Source: Stachybotrys elegans (lineage: Eukaryota; Ascomycota; Sordariomycetes; Hypocreales; Stachybotryaceae). From it: DNA of 64,000 bases. Positions 34,552 through 45,821 of the stretch are shown here, in pieces. The stretch spans positions 62,001 through 126,000 of the forward strand of contig JAGPNK010000001.1 in assembly GCA_020746835.1 (NCBI GenBank), in the 5' to 3' direction. The notes below the pieces were generated by a model that made no database searches, was not told the DNA's origin, and saw nothing but the letters and a program-made list of their open reading frames with translations. Numbering within the stretch: position 1 is the first letter of the stretch; every line of letters starts with the position of its first letter. The translations under genes were made by a program, and so were the position numbers.

Positions 34552-36472
34552 GGGCGAGCAATCTGAATACAACCCCCCCGCCGCGCCGTCACCCACGCCT
34601 ACCGAGGCTCCCAGGCGCAGACCGGGAAGACCGCCAAGGGCCCATGCTGGTGAATCAAGCCAGCCAGCAAAGCGCGGGCCTGGCCGGCCAAAAGGGTCCA
34701 AGAACAAGCCGAAGAACCCTCCTCCCGCTCCCGCTACACGACGCGCGCCTACAACAAGAGGCAATACCGTGCAACTGGCGTTTCGAAGCCCTAGCATTGT
34801 GTCGGGCGAAGCAGCCCGACCTAGTGGTGACAGAGCCATGTCTCTGCATTCAATGCAGAGTATTCCCGTTGGAGGTGAGGCGCTGCCAGAGTGTCCGGCC
34901 GACGACCTGGGCCCCCGGAGAGACCCCGAACGAGAATTCGGCAATTCCATAATCCAAGGCAGGGAAAAGACACCGGATGCAGTATACAGGTTGACCGAAC
35001 GCACCGAATACGTGGGAAAGCTGAGCAGCGAGGAGGAGAGGGTGTTAGAGAAGCAGTGGGAGGAATCCAACGAAGCCAGGTGCTTCATGCTCATTGACCC
35101 AAGACGTCATGGGCACCTACTGAGGCTATGGAAGCTGAGTGTGCAGAAATTCAATCGGTCTCCTCTTCAGTTTGCCAGCCCTTCTTTCGATATCGTGTAC
35201 GAGGGCACCGGGGACAATGACGGTGTATGGTGCGAGAACTTTTGCTTGGCGCTGGGCAAGATTATGGTGCACCCTGTCCTCATGGGCAAGCCCAACCTGG
35301 TGTCGTTCTTTATATCATTCGCGGTGGCGCTGCGCACACGTCGCCGCCGGCGCTGCATTGTACAGATGGAGGAAAGCTGTCTGATCCTTATAGATCTGGC
35401 GCGGCGCATGAGCAAAGACACCTGGCCGGAACCCGTCGAACAACTCCTCCTGTCCGCCGAGTACAAATACAAGGACCGCTCCTTCAACTCGGTGGTAAGT
35501 GCCCTACATAGTCTTGCCACCAACACCCCTTGGGGTACCAATCGGTCAGACCGGAGAGAAATTGCCGTCGGGTTCGAGGATCTTCACCGCATCCTGGCAG
35601 CCCTCGAAATGGAACTCCGCGTGGTGACTCCCACGCAGTATTATAATTACGAGGCCCGGTTGCTCCAGTTTGACATCCGCGACCCTTGGCGCTCATCAGG
35701 TGAACGTCCTTTCCACGATGATCGCCTTCGTGAGCTCCACATTCATTCGTGGAAATTTGAGTTGCGCCTTGGCTTTCATATCAGGCAGACGCTGCTCGAA
35801 GAGGAACAGCATGAGGCCGAGCAGGCACAAGACGGCGCCGGAAGCTTCGCCATGGTGGATGAAGAATTTGAGACAGCTGAAATGGAAGTGGACAATGCTT
35901 CCGATGAACATTTTGCTGAGGCTGCTAGAGTTGAGGCTGCCACACTCAAGGCCGCCAGAGAGCCGCCTGCCAGAGATGAGGCTGCCGAGGAGAGGGCTGC
36001 TAAGGCCGCCAAAGAGCAGGCTGACAAAGAGCAGGCTGCAAAGAAGAGGGCTGACGAAGAGAAGGCTGCTAAGGTCGCCAAAGAGCAGCTTGCTAAAGAG
36101 CAGGCTGCAAAAAAAAGGGCTGCCGAAGAGAGGGCTGCCGAGGCTGTCAAAGAGCAGCTTGCCAAAAAGAGGGCCCAGGCTGTTGTAGAGAAGGCTGCTA
36201 AGGAGAAGGCCGCCAAAGAGCAGGCTCCCCAGGCCAAGGCGTCGGAGACGGCTGACTCAAGCGACGGTCGCACCGATAACGGCATCAAAACTGTCGATGC
36301 CGGAAAGTCTCTGACGGGTGGTAAAGACGATCAAGGGCTTGAAGAGGGCGAGATTGAAGAGGGCAACGAGGATATACCCGATCCGCCCAACAAGACCCAG
36401 AAACAACATCATAAATTGCCCAAGAACAAACCAAGGAAGCTAAAAGGTAGAGGCTTTATCCGTTCTTACTAA
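34220..36472 (+). CDS. AT-hook protein with long poly-glutamate tract and Lys/Ala/Glu-rich tail
   Basis: Single exon, 750 aa. Residues 30-63 are basic then acidic; ~64-110 are an uninterrupted run of about 46 Glu encoded by GAA. Two AT-hooks follow (RRRPGRPPR near 131; KRGPGRPKGSK near 150), giving minor-groove DNA binding. Residues ~250-540 form a globular domain (YVGKLSSEEERVLEKQWEESN; GVWCENFCLALGKIMVHPVLMG) of no family I recognise. The tail (~590-690) has irregular KEQAAKKRA-type repeats predicted to be helical, and the end is basic (KNKPRKLKGRGF). An acidic tract plus AT-hooks suggests a chromatin protein. It is divergently transcribed from the zinc-knuckle gene. Confidence 0.75.
34411..34549 (+). 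repeat. GAA microsatellite encoding poly-Glu
   Basis: About 46 perfect GAA codons lie in frame within the AT-hook gene. Perfect repetition at DNA level implies recent expansion and likely length variation between strains. Confidence 0.95.
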
Positions 36473-36495
36473 TTGACCTTGTCATTATATGTTCA

Positions 36496-36570
36496 ACGTG
36501 TCTGTCGTGCCTGTCGTGCCTGTCGTGCCTGTCGTGCCTGCCGTGCCTGCCGTGCCTGCCGTGCCTGCCT
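36496..36570. repeat. 9-bp minisatellite (CCTGTCGTG units), left copy
   Basis: About eight units of CCTGTCGTG, passing into CCTGCCGTG, lie directly upstream of the gene at 36639. The same unit in the same orientation recurs at 41890-41998, upstream of the next plus-strand gene. Both arrays run on into a CTTGC-rich segment (TGACTCTTGC; TGATTCTTGCC). Confidence 0.9.
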
Positions 36571-36638
36571 GACTCTTGCTTACCCCTGCACCACTTGAGT
36601 CGTCAAGCCCACCTTGTTGAACTTCTCCATCCAACATC

Positions 36639-39600
36639 ATGGCCACTCCTCAGATACCCAACGCTGGTGGCGCGACGCGCGCGCGGCTGCTCGAGGCCCT
36701 AGATCAAGGGTCGCATAGGCGAGTATATCTGGAGATCCCAGCGCTGGCCCGGGAGCTGGAGCAGCGCATACGGGCGGTACCAGGCTTCACCGTGAAGAAA
36801 ACGGTGCTGGCGCTGACGAAGCCGCTCAGGGAGGGCGACTGGGACATCATGAAGCTTCTTTTATGCATATCGCCCAGCGCACTGCGGTCCATCATCCAGG
36901 GGACCGTTGCCTTTGATACGTTTGGGTCCAAGGGCACCAACGGGTGGTACAGCGACCATTTTGTGGGCAAGATGGCAGGCATCTATGTCATTGGGCTCCA
37001 TCGCGACAACTGCGACGGCATGTTTGTCAACCACAAGGAGATGGAGAGGCTTGTGCAGGGCCTTCGCGATTATGTGGATGGTGCTGCTGTGCTTCGGCAA
37101 AATCGGAGCACACACACCCAAGCCGACCGCGCCAGGATCGATTGGGTCCGGACTGTCGATAGGCATGCCTCTCAGACGCATCGGTCGGCGGATGAGGGTT
37201 CGCTCTTTGCTCACAGGTTTAGCGCGCCGCTCATTAGGTTCGTCGAGATGATGTCAGATCACTGCCAGGCCATGAAGATTCTTGACCCGACAGGCAGCAT
37301 TCGGCAGCACCAGTCGCCCCTCTACGTAGGGTGTTCTGTTGATCTTGCCAGCAGGCTTGACAGGTACAGATATCTCAGTACCATTAATAAGCCTCTTGCT
37401 CTGACCTTGTGCGTTCTCAACGCCCTTGGTCTCCCTACATCAATGTCTAGGAGGGTTGCCCTCTTAACATGGGACCCAGGCATGATCCCTCTGGCTGAGC
37501 AGCTTGTCACAACACTTGCTGGCTCCCTTGTGTATCAGTCTGGCTTTAATGTGGATGAGCCAGGGCATAATACCTATGCCGAGACACGGCCTTGGGCAGG
37601 CGAGCGACATACCATTGCTAATTTGCCATGGATATCAGGTGTACTATCTGATTTTCAGAATGATGCACAGAGACGGTCTGAGTGTATCCGGCAGGTGGTT
37701 AGGTATGGCTTTCTTCTAGAAAGAGAGGAGAGATATCTCCAGGAGATAAAGGCTAAAATGCAAAGACTTTCTATTTTAAAAAATACCTTTAAAGAAAAAA
37801 AAAGAAAATAAATAATAAAATAAAGAAAAATAAAGAATATTTATATAAATTAAAAAATTAATATATTATATTAAAAAATTATAAAAATTATAAAAATTAT
37901 AAAAATTATAAAAATTATAAAAATAATAAAAATAATAATAAAATTATTATTAAATATATAAAATAATTTTTTTAAATATAAAGTAAAGACTATTTAAAAA
38001 AATTAATAAATATTTCTTTTTAATTATATTAAAATTAAATAAATTATATAAATATTTAATTATTTATTATATAATATATTTAATTATTTATATTAAATTA
38101 TATTAAAGCTTTAACTATATAATATTTCTTTTATAATTATAAAAACTATAGTTATAAATATAATTATAAATAAAATAAATTAAAATATTAAATATTATTT
38201 TTATTATTTATTTACTTTTTATTATTTATATTTTATACTATATATATTTTTTTATTATAATATAAAATATAAATAATAAAAAATAAATAAATAATAAAAA
38301 TAATATTTAATATTTTAAAAATTAATATAATTATAAATAATAATAAAAAATAATAATAAAATTATTATTAAATATATAAAATAATTAAATAATTAAATTA
38401 TATAATATAATATAATATAATATAATATAATATAATATAATATAATATAAAAAATATATATAATATAAAAGAATTAATATTTAATATTTTAATAATTATT
38501 ATAATTATAAATAATAATAATAATAATAATAAAATTATTTTTTAAATTATTTATATAATATATAATTATTTATAATATAATAAATATATTTAATATTAAA
38601 AGAAATAATATATATAAATAATAATAGTTTTATTATTTATAAAATTAAAAAATAATATTAAATAATAAAAAATTTATTAAATTATAATATATAATTAATA
38701 TTTTTTATTAATTAAAATTAAAAAATAATAAAAAACTATATTAATAATAATAATAATAATTATATATAAATATATATAGTTAAAAATATTTATAATTAAT
38801 AAATTAATTTTATATATATATATATATTATTTATTAATTAATTTAATTAATTTTTATTTATATTTTAATAAACTTAATTAAAAATATTATTATTATAATT
38901 TTAATAAAAGTTTTAAAATTATATAAATAATAATAAAAATTAATTTATTATATAATAATTATAATTATAAATAGTATTATAGCTATATTAAATTAAAAAT
39001 ATATAATTATATAAAGTTTAATTTTAAAATAAAGTTTAAAAAATATATATAAAAAACTCTTTATTTTTTTATTATTATTATTATTATTAAAATCTTTATT
39101 ATTAATACTATATATAATAATTTAATAAAAAATATAAATTAAAATATTAAAAATAATATAATTTTTTTAAAATATAAATATTAATAGTTTATTTAAATTA
39201 AAAATAATTAAATAAAAATAAATTTATTTATTTTTAAAAGCTTTTAAAAATAATATTATTAATAATTTATATTAATAAACTAAAGCTTTTAAATTTTTTA
39301 AATAATAATTTAATAGTTTAAATTTAAACTTTTTTTAAAATTAAAAAAATTAAAAAAATAAAATTAATAAATTTATTAAAGCTTTTTTAAAATAATAAAT
39401 TTATATTTTAAAATTTATTAAATTATTAAAATAATAAAATAATTATTTAATATATTATTTTAATAAAAAAAATATATAGTATAAAGTATAAATAATAAAG
39501 CTTACTATTTATTTACTTTTTACTATTTATATTCTATACTATATACTTTTTTCTTTATTATTATAAATAATAAAAAGTAAATAAATAATAAAAATAAAAT

Positions 39601-40037
39601 TTAATATTTTAATAATTAATATAATTATAAATAGTAAAAAAAATAATAATAAAATTATAAATACTACCTTTACTATTTATTTACTCTTTATTATTTATAC
39701 TTTATATTATATACTTTTTTTTTATTATAATAAAGTTATAACTATTTATAATTTAACTATTTAATTAATTAATTACTTTATATAAATAGTTTAATAATAG
39801 CTTTATTATTATTTCTTTTTATTATTTATAACTATATTAATTATTAAAATATTAAATATTATTTTTATTATTTATTTATTCTTTACTATTTATACTTTAT
39901 ACTATATACTTTTTTTATTATTATATTAATTATTAAAATATTAAATATTATTTTTATTATTTATTTATCTTTTATTATTTATATTTTATATTATATAGTT
40001 TTTTATTATAATATAAAATATAAATAATAAAAATAAA

Positions 40038-40128
<91 letters not shown>

Positions 40129-41731
40129 ATCTTTTTTATTATTATTTAATTTTAATTAATAAAAAATATTATTTAATAATTCTTTTATTATTTATTATTA
40201 TTTTTTATAATTATATTATTTATTAAAATATTAAATATTATTTTTATTATTTATTTATTTTTATTATTTATATTTTTTATTATATATATTTTTTATTATA
40301 AATTATAAAATTATTATTATTTATATATATTATTATTATTTTTTATATTAAATATATTTATTATATTATATTTATTATATATATTAAATATATATATATA
40401 ATAATAAAAATATATAATATAAAGTATAAATAATAAAAAATAAATAAATAATAAAATAATATTTAATATTTTAATAATTAATATAGTTATAAATAATAAT
40501 AATAAAAATATATAATATAAAGTATAAATAATAAAGAATAAATAAATAATAAAAATAATATTTAGTATTTTAATAACTAATATAGTTATAAATAATAGTT
40601 ATAAATAATAATAAAAAATAATAATATAAATAATTATATATAAAAGATTATATTTTAATTAATAAAATTATTAATTTAAAAATTATTAATATTTTTAAAT
40701 TTTATTTTTAAATTTTATTATTTTTATTATAATAATTAAACTATAATTTTATTTTTTATTATATTAAATATTATATAAAATATTATAATAAAAAAAAGAG
40801 TATATAATATAGAATATAAATAGTAAAAAGTAAATAAATAGTAGAAATAGTATTTAGTACTTTAGTAATTAATATAGTTATAAATAGTAAAGAGAAATAA
40901 TAATAAAGCTATTATTAAGCTATCTATATAAAGTAGCTAATTAGTATATAAAATATTATATAATTAATAAATATAATAATTATTTAATATTTAATATAAT
41001 TTAATAATAAATCTTTTATTAATTATATAATATAATATTTTATTATATATTATTTAAAAATATAAAACTATTTTAATTTAATTATATATAAATTAATTTT
41101 AAATAATAAAGTTTTAATTATATTATTTTAAATATTTTATATTAAATATTTTTTATTATATATATTTATTATATTATATATAAAATATAAATAAAAAATT
41201 AATATTTATATTAAAAAAATAATATATATAAATATTTATATATTTTTTAATAATATAATTTTATTAAAATTAAAATTTAATAAACTTTTATATAAATCTT
41301 TTTTAAAAAATTAATTTTATTATTTTAATATTTTATAATAAAAGTATTTTTTTATTAATAATTACTATATTAAAAACTTAAAGTATTTATTTAAGTAATT
41401 ATTTAATAATATTAATAAGATAATCTTTAAGAATAATAGCTTTAAAGAGATAGATAGGTTTAAGATATATTATTGCTTTGATAAGGCCCATATCACTAAC
41501 CCCGATTAGATATAGGCCCTTTAAACCTATAAGAATATACAGAGCACCTTCTGTACCATGCTGGTTTGGGCTTCGGGGCTGCTTGAGGGGAAGACAAACG
41601 TCCTAGACGAGGGCGTCATGAAGGCGGCCATCAATACAGCGCAGGACATGCTGGCCGAGCAGTTTCACGAGCTTGTCAAGAACTACGTGGGCGCTGTTAA
41701 GCGACGCGAGGAGGATGTGCAGATGGTATAG
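36639..41731 (+). pseudogene. Gene of unknown family broken by a RIP-saturated AT-rich centre
   Basis: The 5' part (36639-37811) is open for 390 codons, running into AT-rich sequence. The 3' part is recognisable at 41440-41731: an open 57-codon end (MLVWASGLLEGKTNVL...) preceded in the same frame by TAG, TAG and TAA at 41507, 41513 and 41522. Each of these is explained by a single C-to-T change (CAG or CAA). The upstream coding part contains PLYVGCSVDLASRLDRY near residue 227, followed by Glu (AEQLV) and Asn (GHN), loosely reminiscent of a GIY-YIG nuclease core; this is tentative. The GC-normal ends and AT-saturated middle suggest one gene, or a gene plus insertion, mutated by RIP, with mutation fading at both edges. 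The present locus cannot make the full protein. Confidence 0.65.
37763..41473. repeat. RIP-saturated AT block (no CpA, TpG or CpG seen)
   Basis: Over 3.7 kb the sequence is almost only A and T. Reading it line by line I found no CA, TG or CG dinucleotide. The few remaining C are followed by T (or C then T), and the remaining G are preceded by A (or G). This is the expected end state of repeat-induced C-to-T mutation, which acts first at CpA on both strands. A unit of about 80 bp (TAAATAATAAAAATAATATT, then TTTAATAATTAATATAGTTA) recurs in both orientations at roughly 38.2, 39.5, 39.6, 39.85, 39.95, 40.2, 40.4, 40.5 and 40.8 kb. Pure (ATT)n fills 40028-40127 and (TATAA)n 38396-38450. Confidence 0.85.
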
Positions 41732-41889
41732 GCAGAAGATATAAATATACGCTAATGACTGGTGAATGCGACCTTGTGAAGTGAACTACCATGTGAAATG
41801 AAACTTGCAATTATTATAGTAATCGACCATAGACATGATAACATGATCCAGTGAATATGCTTGACGCTTGGTTGTCGCCCCAGAATGCG

Positions 41890-41998
41890 GCCTGTCGTGC
41901 CTCGTGCCTGCCGTGCCTGTCGTGCCTGTCGTGCCTGTCGTGCGTCGTGCCTGTCGTGCCTGTCGTGCCTACCGTGCCTAGGTACCGTGCCTACCGTG
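41890..41998. repeat. 9-bp minisatellite (CCTGTCGTG units), right copy
   Basis: About eleven units of CCTGTCGTG with variants (CTCGTG, CCTACCGTG) lie in the same orientation as the array at 36496-36570. Together the two arrays bracket the RIP-damaged locus as direct repeats. A short GACGAAG-type repeat (42055-42120) follows just before the next gene. Confidence 0.9.
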
Positions 41999-42161
41999 AG
42001 TGATTCTTGCCTGCCTTTTGCCCGTGGCCTCGTCCCCCACCTCGATTTTCCGAAGAAGACGACGGGTACGAAGACGAAGGGGACGAAGACGAAGGGTACG
42101 AAGACGAAGGGTACGAAGACGACGGACCCAACAATAACAACCTACATCAACCAAGCTCACA

Positions 42162-45100
42162 ATGGCAAACTTTCTGCATTCCAATGTGCCAGATATGCGC
42201 AAGAGGTTTGCTGAATGTCATGAAGAGTTCAAAAAGACTCGCAATGGCATGGGTTGCCTCGCAGAGGAGATGGGGTGCTCGGATGAAGACATCCAACAGC
42301 GCGAGGAGGAGATCCAGATTATGGAGCAGGATATGGAGGAGCTTGACAACATCTGTGCGAGGATAGAGAGAATGCACCTGGCCCATCCCGACGTTGATGA
42401 GGAGGAGGAGGAGGCCGCGTGGATCAAACGGCTGAAGGAGGCCTTGAAGGACGAAGATTCGCCCAAGAGCGCCTCGTTGGGGACCTCGTTCCTCGGCCTC
42501 AGTAGGGTGACGCAGACGCAGACGCAGCTGTCGCAGGGGCCGTCGCAGGCAATTGTGAAGACACTGGAGAGGGAGGTCAACTCCCTCAAAGCGGCGCTGC
42601 GCGACGCCCGCCATGAGATGACCGAGGCTCAGAAAGAGGTCATAGACAAAGACGAGCAAATCGCTGCACTGGAGTCGCGGCTGCGGGCCGTAGAAGGCGA
42701 GAGCAAGGACCTGGGTGATGAAATACAGACACTCAGGGACGCGTTGAAGAACCTGGAGGAGACCGGAGAGGCTGATGCCCGGTCACGTATGCAGCAGCTG
42801 TCGGACGAGCACCAATATCGTGCCGGGATGACGAGCAAGACGACCGAGCTCTGCAGGGACCTGCATGAGCGCGACGTGGAGATTGCTCGCCTCAAGAGCC
42901 AGTTGAAGCAGGGCGAGGGGCAGCTATCCGACTCCAAAAGGCTGGTCGAGAGGCTTGACCGTGAGCGGGCCGAGTCCTCGTCTCATGCTGCTTCCAACGA
43001 ACGGCGCATCATGGAGCTGGCCGAAGCAGCCGCTAAGAGCGCCGTAGAGACGGATGGGCTCAGGGGCAAGCTTAAAGCTTCCCTGGACAAGGAGCAGGAG
43101 CTTGCGAGTTCAGTGAATCGCAACCGTAGGCGCGTCACCACGTTACAGCAGGAAAGTTCGACGCTTTCGCAGTCCTTGGAGAAGGCTAACAAGGCGCGCC
43201 AAGAGCTGGAGAGCCGGCTACAAACCGAGATGGCCACCAGCGATAGGCTTAGAAGGGACATGGCTGACGAAAGGGAGCGCTTCTCTCAGTCGATGCAGGC
43301 GTTGAAGGAGGAGCACAAGGCCGATAGGGACCGATTAGGTCAAGGGCTGGCGCAATCGGCGGAGAGGCATGAAATGGAACAGCGGCATGCCAGATCGCTG
43401 TGGGATACCAGCGCCCAGGTTTTACAGGAGCTACGGCAGTCGCTGCAGCGATTGGAGGGTGACAAGGCCCAGCTTGTCACGGAAAGAGCCCGGCTGGTCG
43501 CAGAAAAGGATGCGGCACTACGAGATGTCAAGGCACTTGAGAGAGACAAGGCTGAACTCGGCGGGTTGCAGAGACAGGCCCAGGAAAGGATCGACTCGCT
43601 TGAAGCTGCCAATTCGCGGCAGAACGAATCGCTGCTGGGCCTGCAGCGGACACACGATGCCCTCTCGTCCCGCCATCAAGAAGCGGTCAGGAGAGCCGAG
43701 GAATACAGGCAAGAGTATGAGAAGAAGCATGAAGACCGACGGGCCGCTATGAACAAGGCTCGAGCTGCAGTGGAACATTACAGGGAAAAGCTGGGCCAGG
43801 CCTCGGGAAGAGAGGAGCAGCTGAGCAAGTCGGTCGATGAACTCCAGGCTCGTGGAGAGCGCTTGGAGGAGGAACTCGAGTCGGCCAAGGCTCACGGGGC
43901 AAAGGCCGAGGCGGAATCCGAGAAGCTACGGCGGGAGCTCGAAGCAGCCCAGGCAAGAATTAATGGGCTATCGGGCGAGCTGAAATCAGCCCAGGCAAGC
44001 GAGACAATATTGTTGGGCGAACTGGCGACGGCAATTGCTTCTGTGGAGGAGCTGTCGGATAAGCTGTCGTCAAGCCGGGAAGACGAGGAGAGGATGTCAA
44101 ACAAAATCGCATCGGCACAGGCCACCGAGAAGAGATTATTGGGCGATCTTGCAACGGCCCAAGCAAGCAGGGCGATACAGTCGGGCGAACTGGCGGCGGC
44201 AAATGCTTCCATTGAGGAGCTGTCAGAAAAGCTGTCGTCAAGCCGGGCAAACGAGGAGAGGATATCAGGCGAACTTGCATCAGCCCAGGCAAACAAGGAG
44301 ATACAACTAGCGGCGGCAAATGCTTCCATCGAGGAGCTGTCGGACAAGCTGTCGTCAAGCCGGGCAAACGAGGAGAAGATGTCAGGCGAACTAGAAGCAG
44401 TGCAGGGCATTCCAGAGGCCCTGTCGAAAGAATTAGCAACATCCAAGGCAAACGAAAGGGTCTTGTCAAACAGGGTCCAAAAGGCCGAGGCCGAGGGCCA
44501 GAAGTTGGCCGATGATTTGCTGGCGTTCGATGCCAACAGGCAGAGGCTGTCTAAAGATCTGTCGTCAAGCCGGGCAAATGAGGCAGTTTTGTCGGATAGG
44601 CTACAAGCAGCTGAGGCTAATGGTCAGAAGTTAGCCAGTGATTTACTGGCAGTCAGTGATGATAGGCAGATGCTATCTGAGAATCTGTTGGCAGCCGAGG
44701 CAAACGGGAAGAGCTTGTCGGATAAGCTCGAAAAGGCCGAGGCCATCAAGCATGACCTGACGGAAAAGATGTCCTTAGCCAAGAGGAATTATGAGAGACT
44801 CACTGACCAACTGGCAGCAGTCAAAAGAAGGCGGACTCAAGAGTCAGAGGCCGCAGCCAGCTTGTTGGGGATGCTCATGGACCGGGATGCATTGACGGGC
44901 TTGGTGGCCGAAGCAACGTCGCCAGGCACGTCCCAGACGCGTGACCTAGGTGAATACCGCCCGTGGCTGTGGGGGGACATTCCTCCGTACCAGGGAACGT
45001 TTGCCATGGCCGCACTGCAGGTCAGATACGCGGCGGCAGAAGACACACGCAGCGTCGCCAACCTGCAGTGCGCTGCCGTCGCGTGCAAGGAATCATCAGT

Positions 45101-45515
45101 ACCGACGTGGCTGGTGACATCGGCGGCCGAGGCGCTGCTCAAGCAGATCAGGGAGCGCGGCAGCTTCTTCACGCAACTTGCACGCTACCAGGTGATTTGT
45201 TTGTTGTCCAAGAGATGGGGCTGTGACATCCTTGAGGAGCGAAATCGGCACTTGGATGCAATTTGCCTCGAGCGGAGGTTGGAGTTTCCCACCTCTCGCT
45301 TCCTCCAGCTGCCCAGCAGCGTGGGCATTTTCAGGCCCCACGAGAGTGCAAAATATATTGTCGTTATTGAGCACGACACGCTACACTGGGTTCCGCAAGG
45401 CTCCATTAAGGTGAACTTGTCCTCGGTGCAAATCACGCTGAGCTCAAAGAGGGAGATCGATGCTCCGATTAGCCCTCTAGACGTGCCAGATCTGTTACAT
45501 GTTATTTACGAATAG
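42162..45515 (+). CDS. Long coiled-coil (SMC/myosin-tail-like) protein
   Basis: Single exon, 1,117 aa. Residues 1-110 are a mixed acidic domain. From ~125 to ~905 the sequence has continuous heptad character rich in Glu, Ala, Leu, Arg and Ser. Residues ~600-760 hold recent tandem repeats of about 38 residues (ASIEELSDKLSSSRANEE-type, four or more copies, nearly identical). The last ~200 residues are globular (PWLWGDIPPYQGTFAMAAL; ARYQVICLLSKRWGCDI; ICLERRLEFPTSRFL), of a family I do not know. No Walker A or B is present, so it is not a true SMC ATPase. Likely a structural or scaffold protein; the C-terminal domain is the part to search with. Confidence 0.75.
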   Translation: MANFLHSNVPDMRKRFAECHEEFKKTRNGMGCLAEEMGCSDEDIQQREEEIQIMEQDMEELDNICARIERMHLAHPDVDEEEEEAAWIKRLKEALKDEDSPKSASLGTSFLGLSRVTQTQTQLSQGPSQAIVKTLEREVNSLKAALRDARHEMTEAQKEVIDKDEQIAALESRLRAVEGESKDLGDEIQTLRDALKNLEETGEADARSRMQQLSDEHQYRAGMTSKTTELCRDLHERDVEIARLKSQLKQGEGQLSDSKRLVERLDRERAESSSHAASNERRIMELAEAAAKSAVETDGLRGKLKASLDKEQELASSVNRNRRRVTTLQQESSTLSQSLEKANKARQELESRLQTEMATSDRLRRDMADERERFSQSMQALKEEHKADRDRLGQGLAQSAERHEMEQRHARSLWDTSAQVLQELRQSLQRLEGDKAQLVTERARLVAEKDAALRDVKALERDKAELGGLQRQAQERIDSLEAANSRQNESLLGLQRTHDALSSRHQEAVRRAEEYRQEYEKKHEDRRAAMNKARAAVEHYREKLGQASGREEQLSKSVDELQARGERLEEELESAKAHGAKAEAESEKLRRELEAAQARINGLSGELKSAQASETILLGELATAIASVEELSDKLSSSREDEERMSNKIASAQATEKRLLGDLATAQASRAIQSGELAAANASIEELSEKLSSSRANEERISGELASAQANKEIQLAAANASIEELSDKLSSSRANEEKMSGELEAVQGIPEALSKELATSKANERVLSNRVQKAEAEGQKLADDLLAFDANRQRLSKDLSSSRANEAVLSDRLQAAEANGQKLASDLLAVSDDRQMLSENLLAAEANGKSLSDKLEKAEAIKHDLTEKMSLAKRNYERLTDQLAAVKRRRTQESEAAASLLGMLMDRDALTGLVAEATSPGTSQTRDLGEYRPWLWGDIPPYQGTFAMAALQVRYAAAEDTRSVANLQCAAVACKESSVPTWLVTSAAEALLKQIRERGSFFTQLARYQVICLLSKRWGCDILEERNRHLDAICLERRLEFPTSRFLQLPSSVGIFRPHESAKYIVVIEHDTLHWVPQGSIKVNLSSVQITLSSKREIDAPISPLDVPDLLHVIYE

Positions 45516-45821
45516 ACTGATTGCGTCCAAACTGGTTCCATTATGTGCATGTAGATCTATTGCAGAGCTCCTCAACCCGACGTAAATGATTGCCTGCCAC
45601 TTAATTCCCTTGTCGCCTCTGGTAAAGCACATTCACTTGGTCATGTCATCGCGACGGTCGATTGCTAAACTACAAGTTCACTTCACTGTGGACAGTCGCA
45701 TTCATAAGTCGTTAGAGTATATTTGTATCTCATGGTCTATTCTACCATGGTCGCTTCAACAGCCTCCGTGCCGTTCGCCTCCTGCCAGTAGACCTCCACA
45801 AGTACGTTCATGTCTCCTGGT

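Noticed and set aside
37763..41473. Mitochondrial DNA insertion or point centromere as the source of the AT block
   Set aside because: Total lack of CpA/TpG while CpT/ApG persist is a mutation signature, and gene remnants on both sides share one frame; mitochondrial AT-rich DNA keeps CA and TG.
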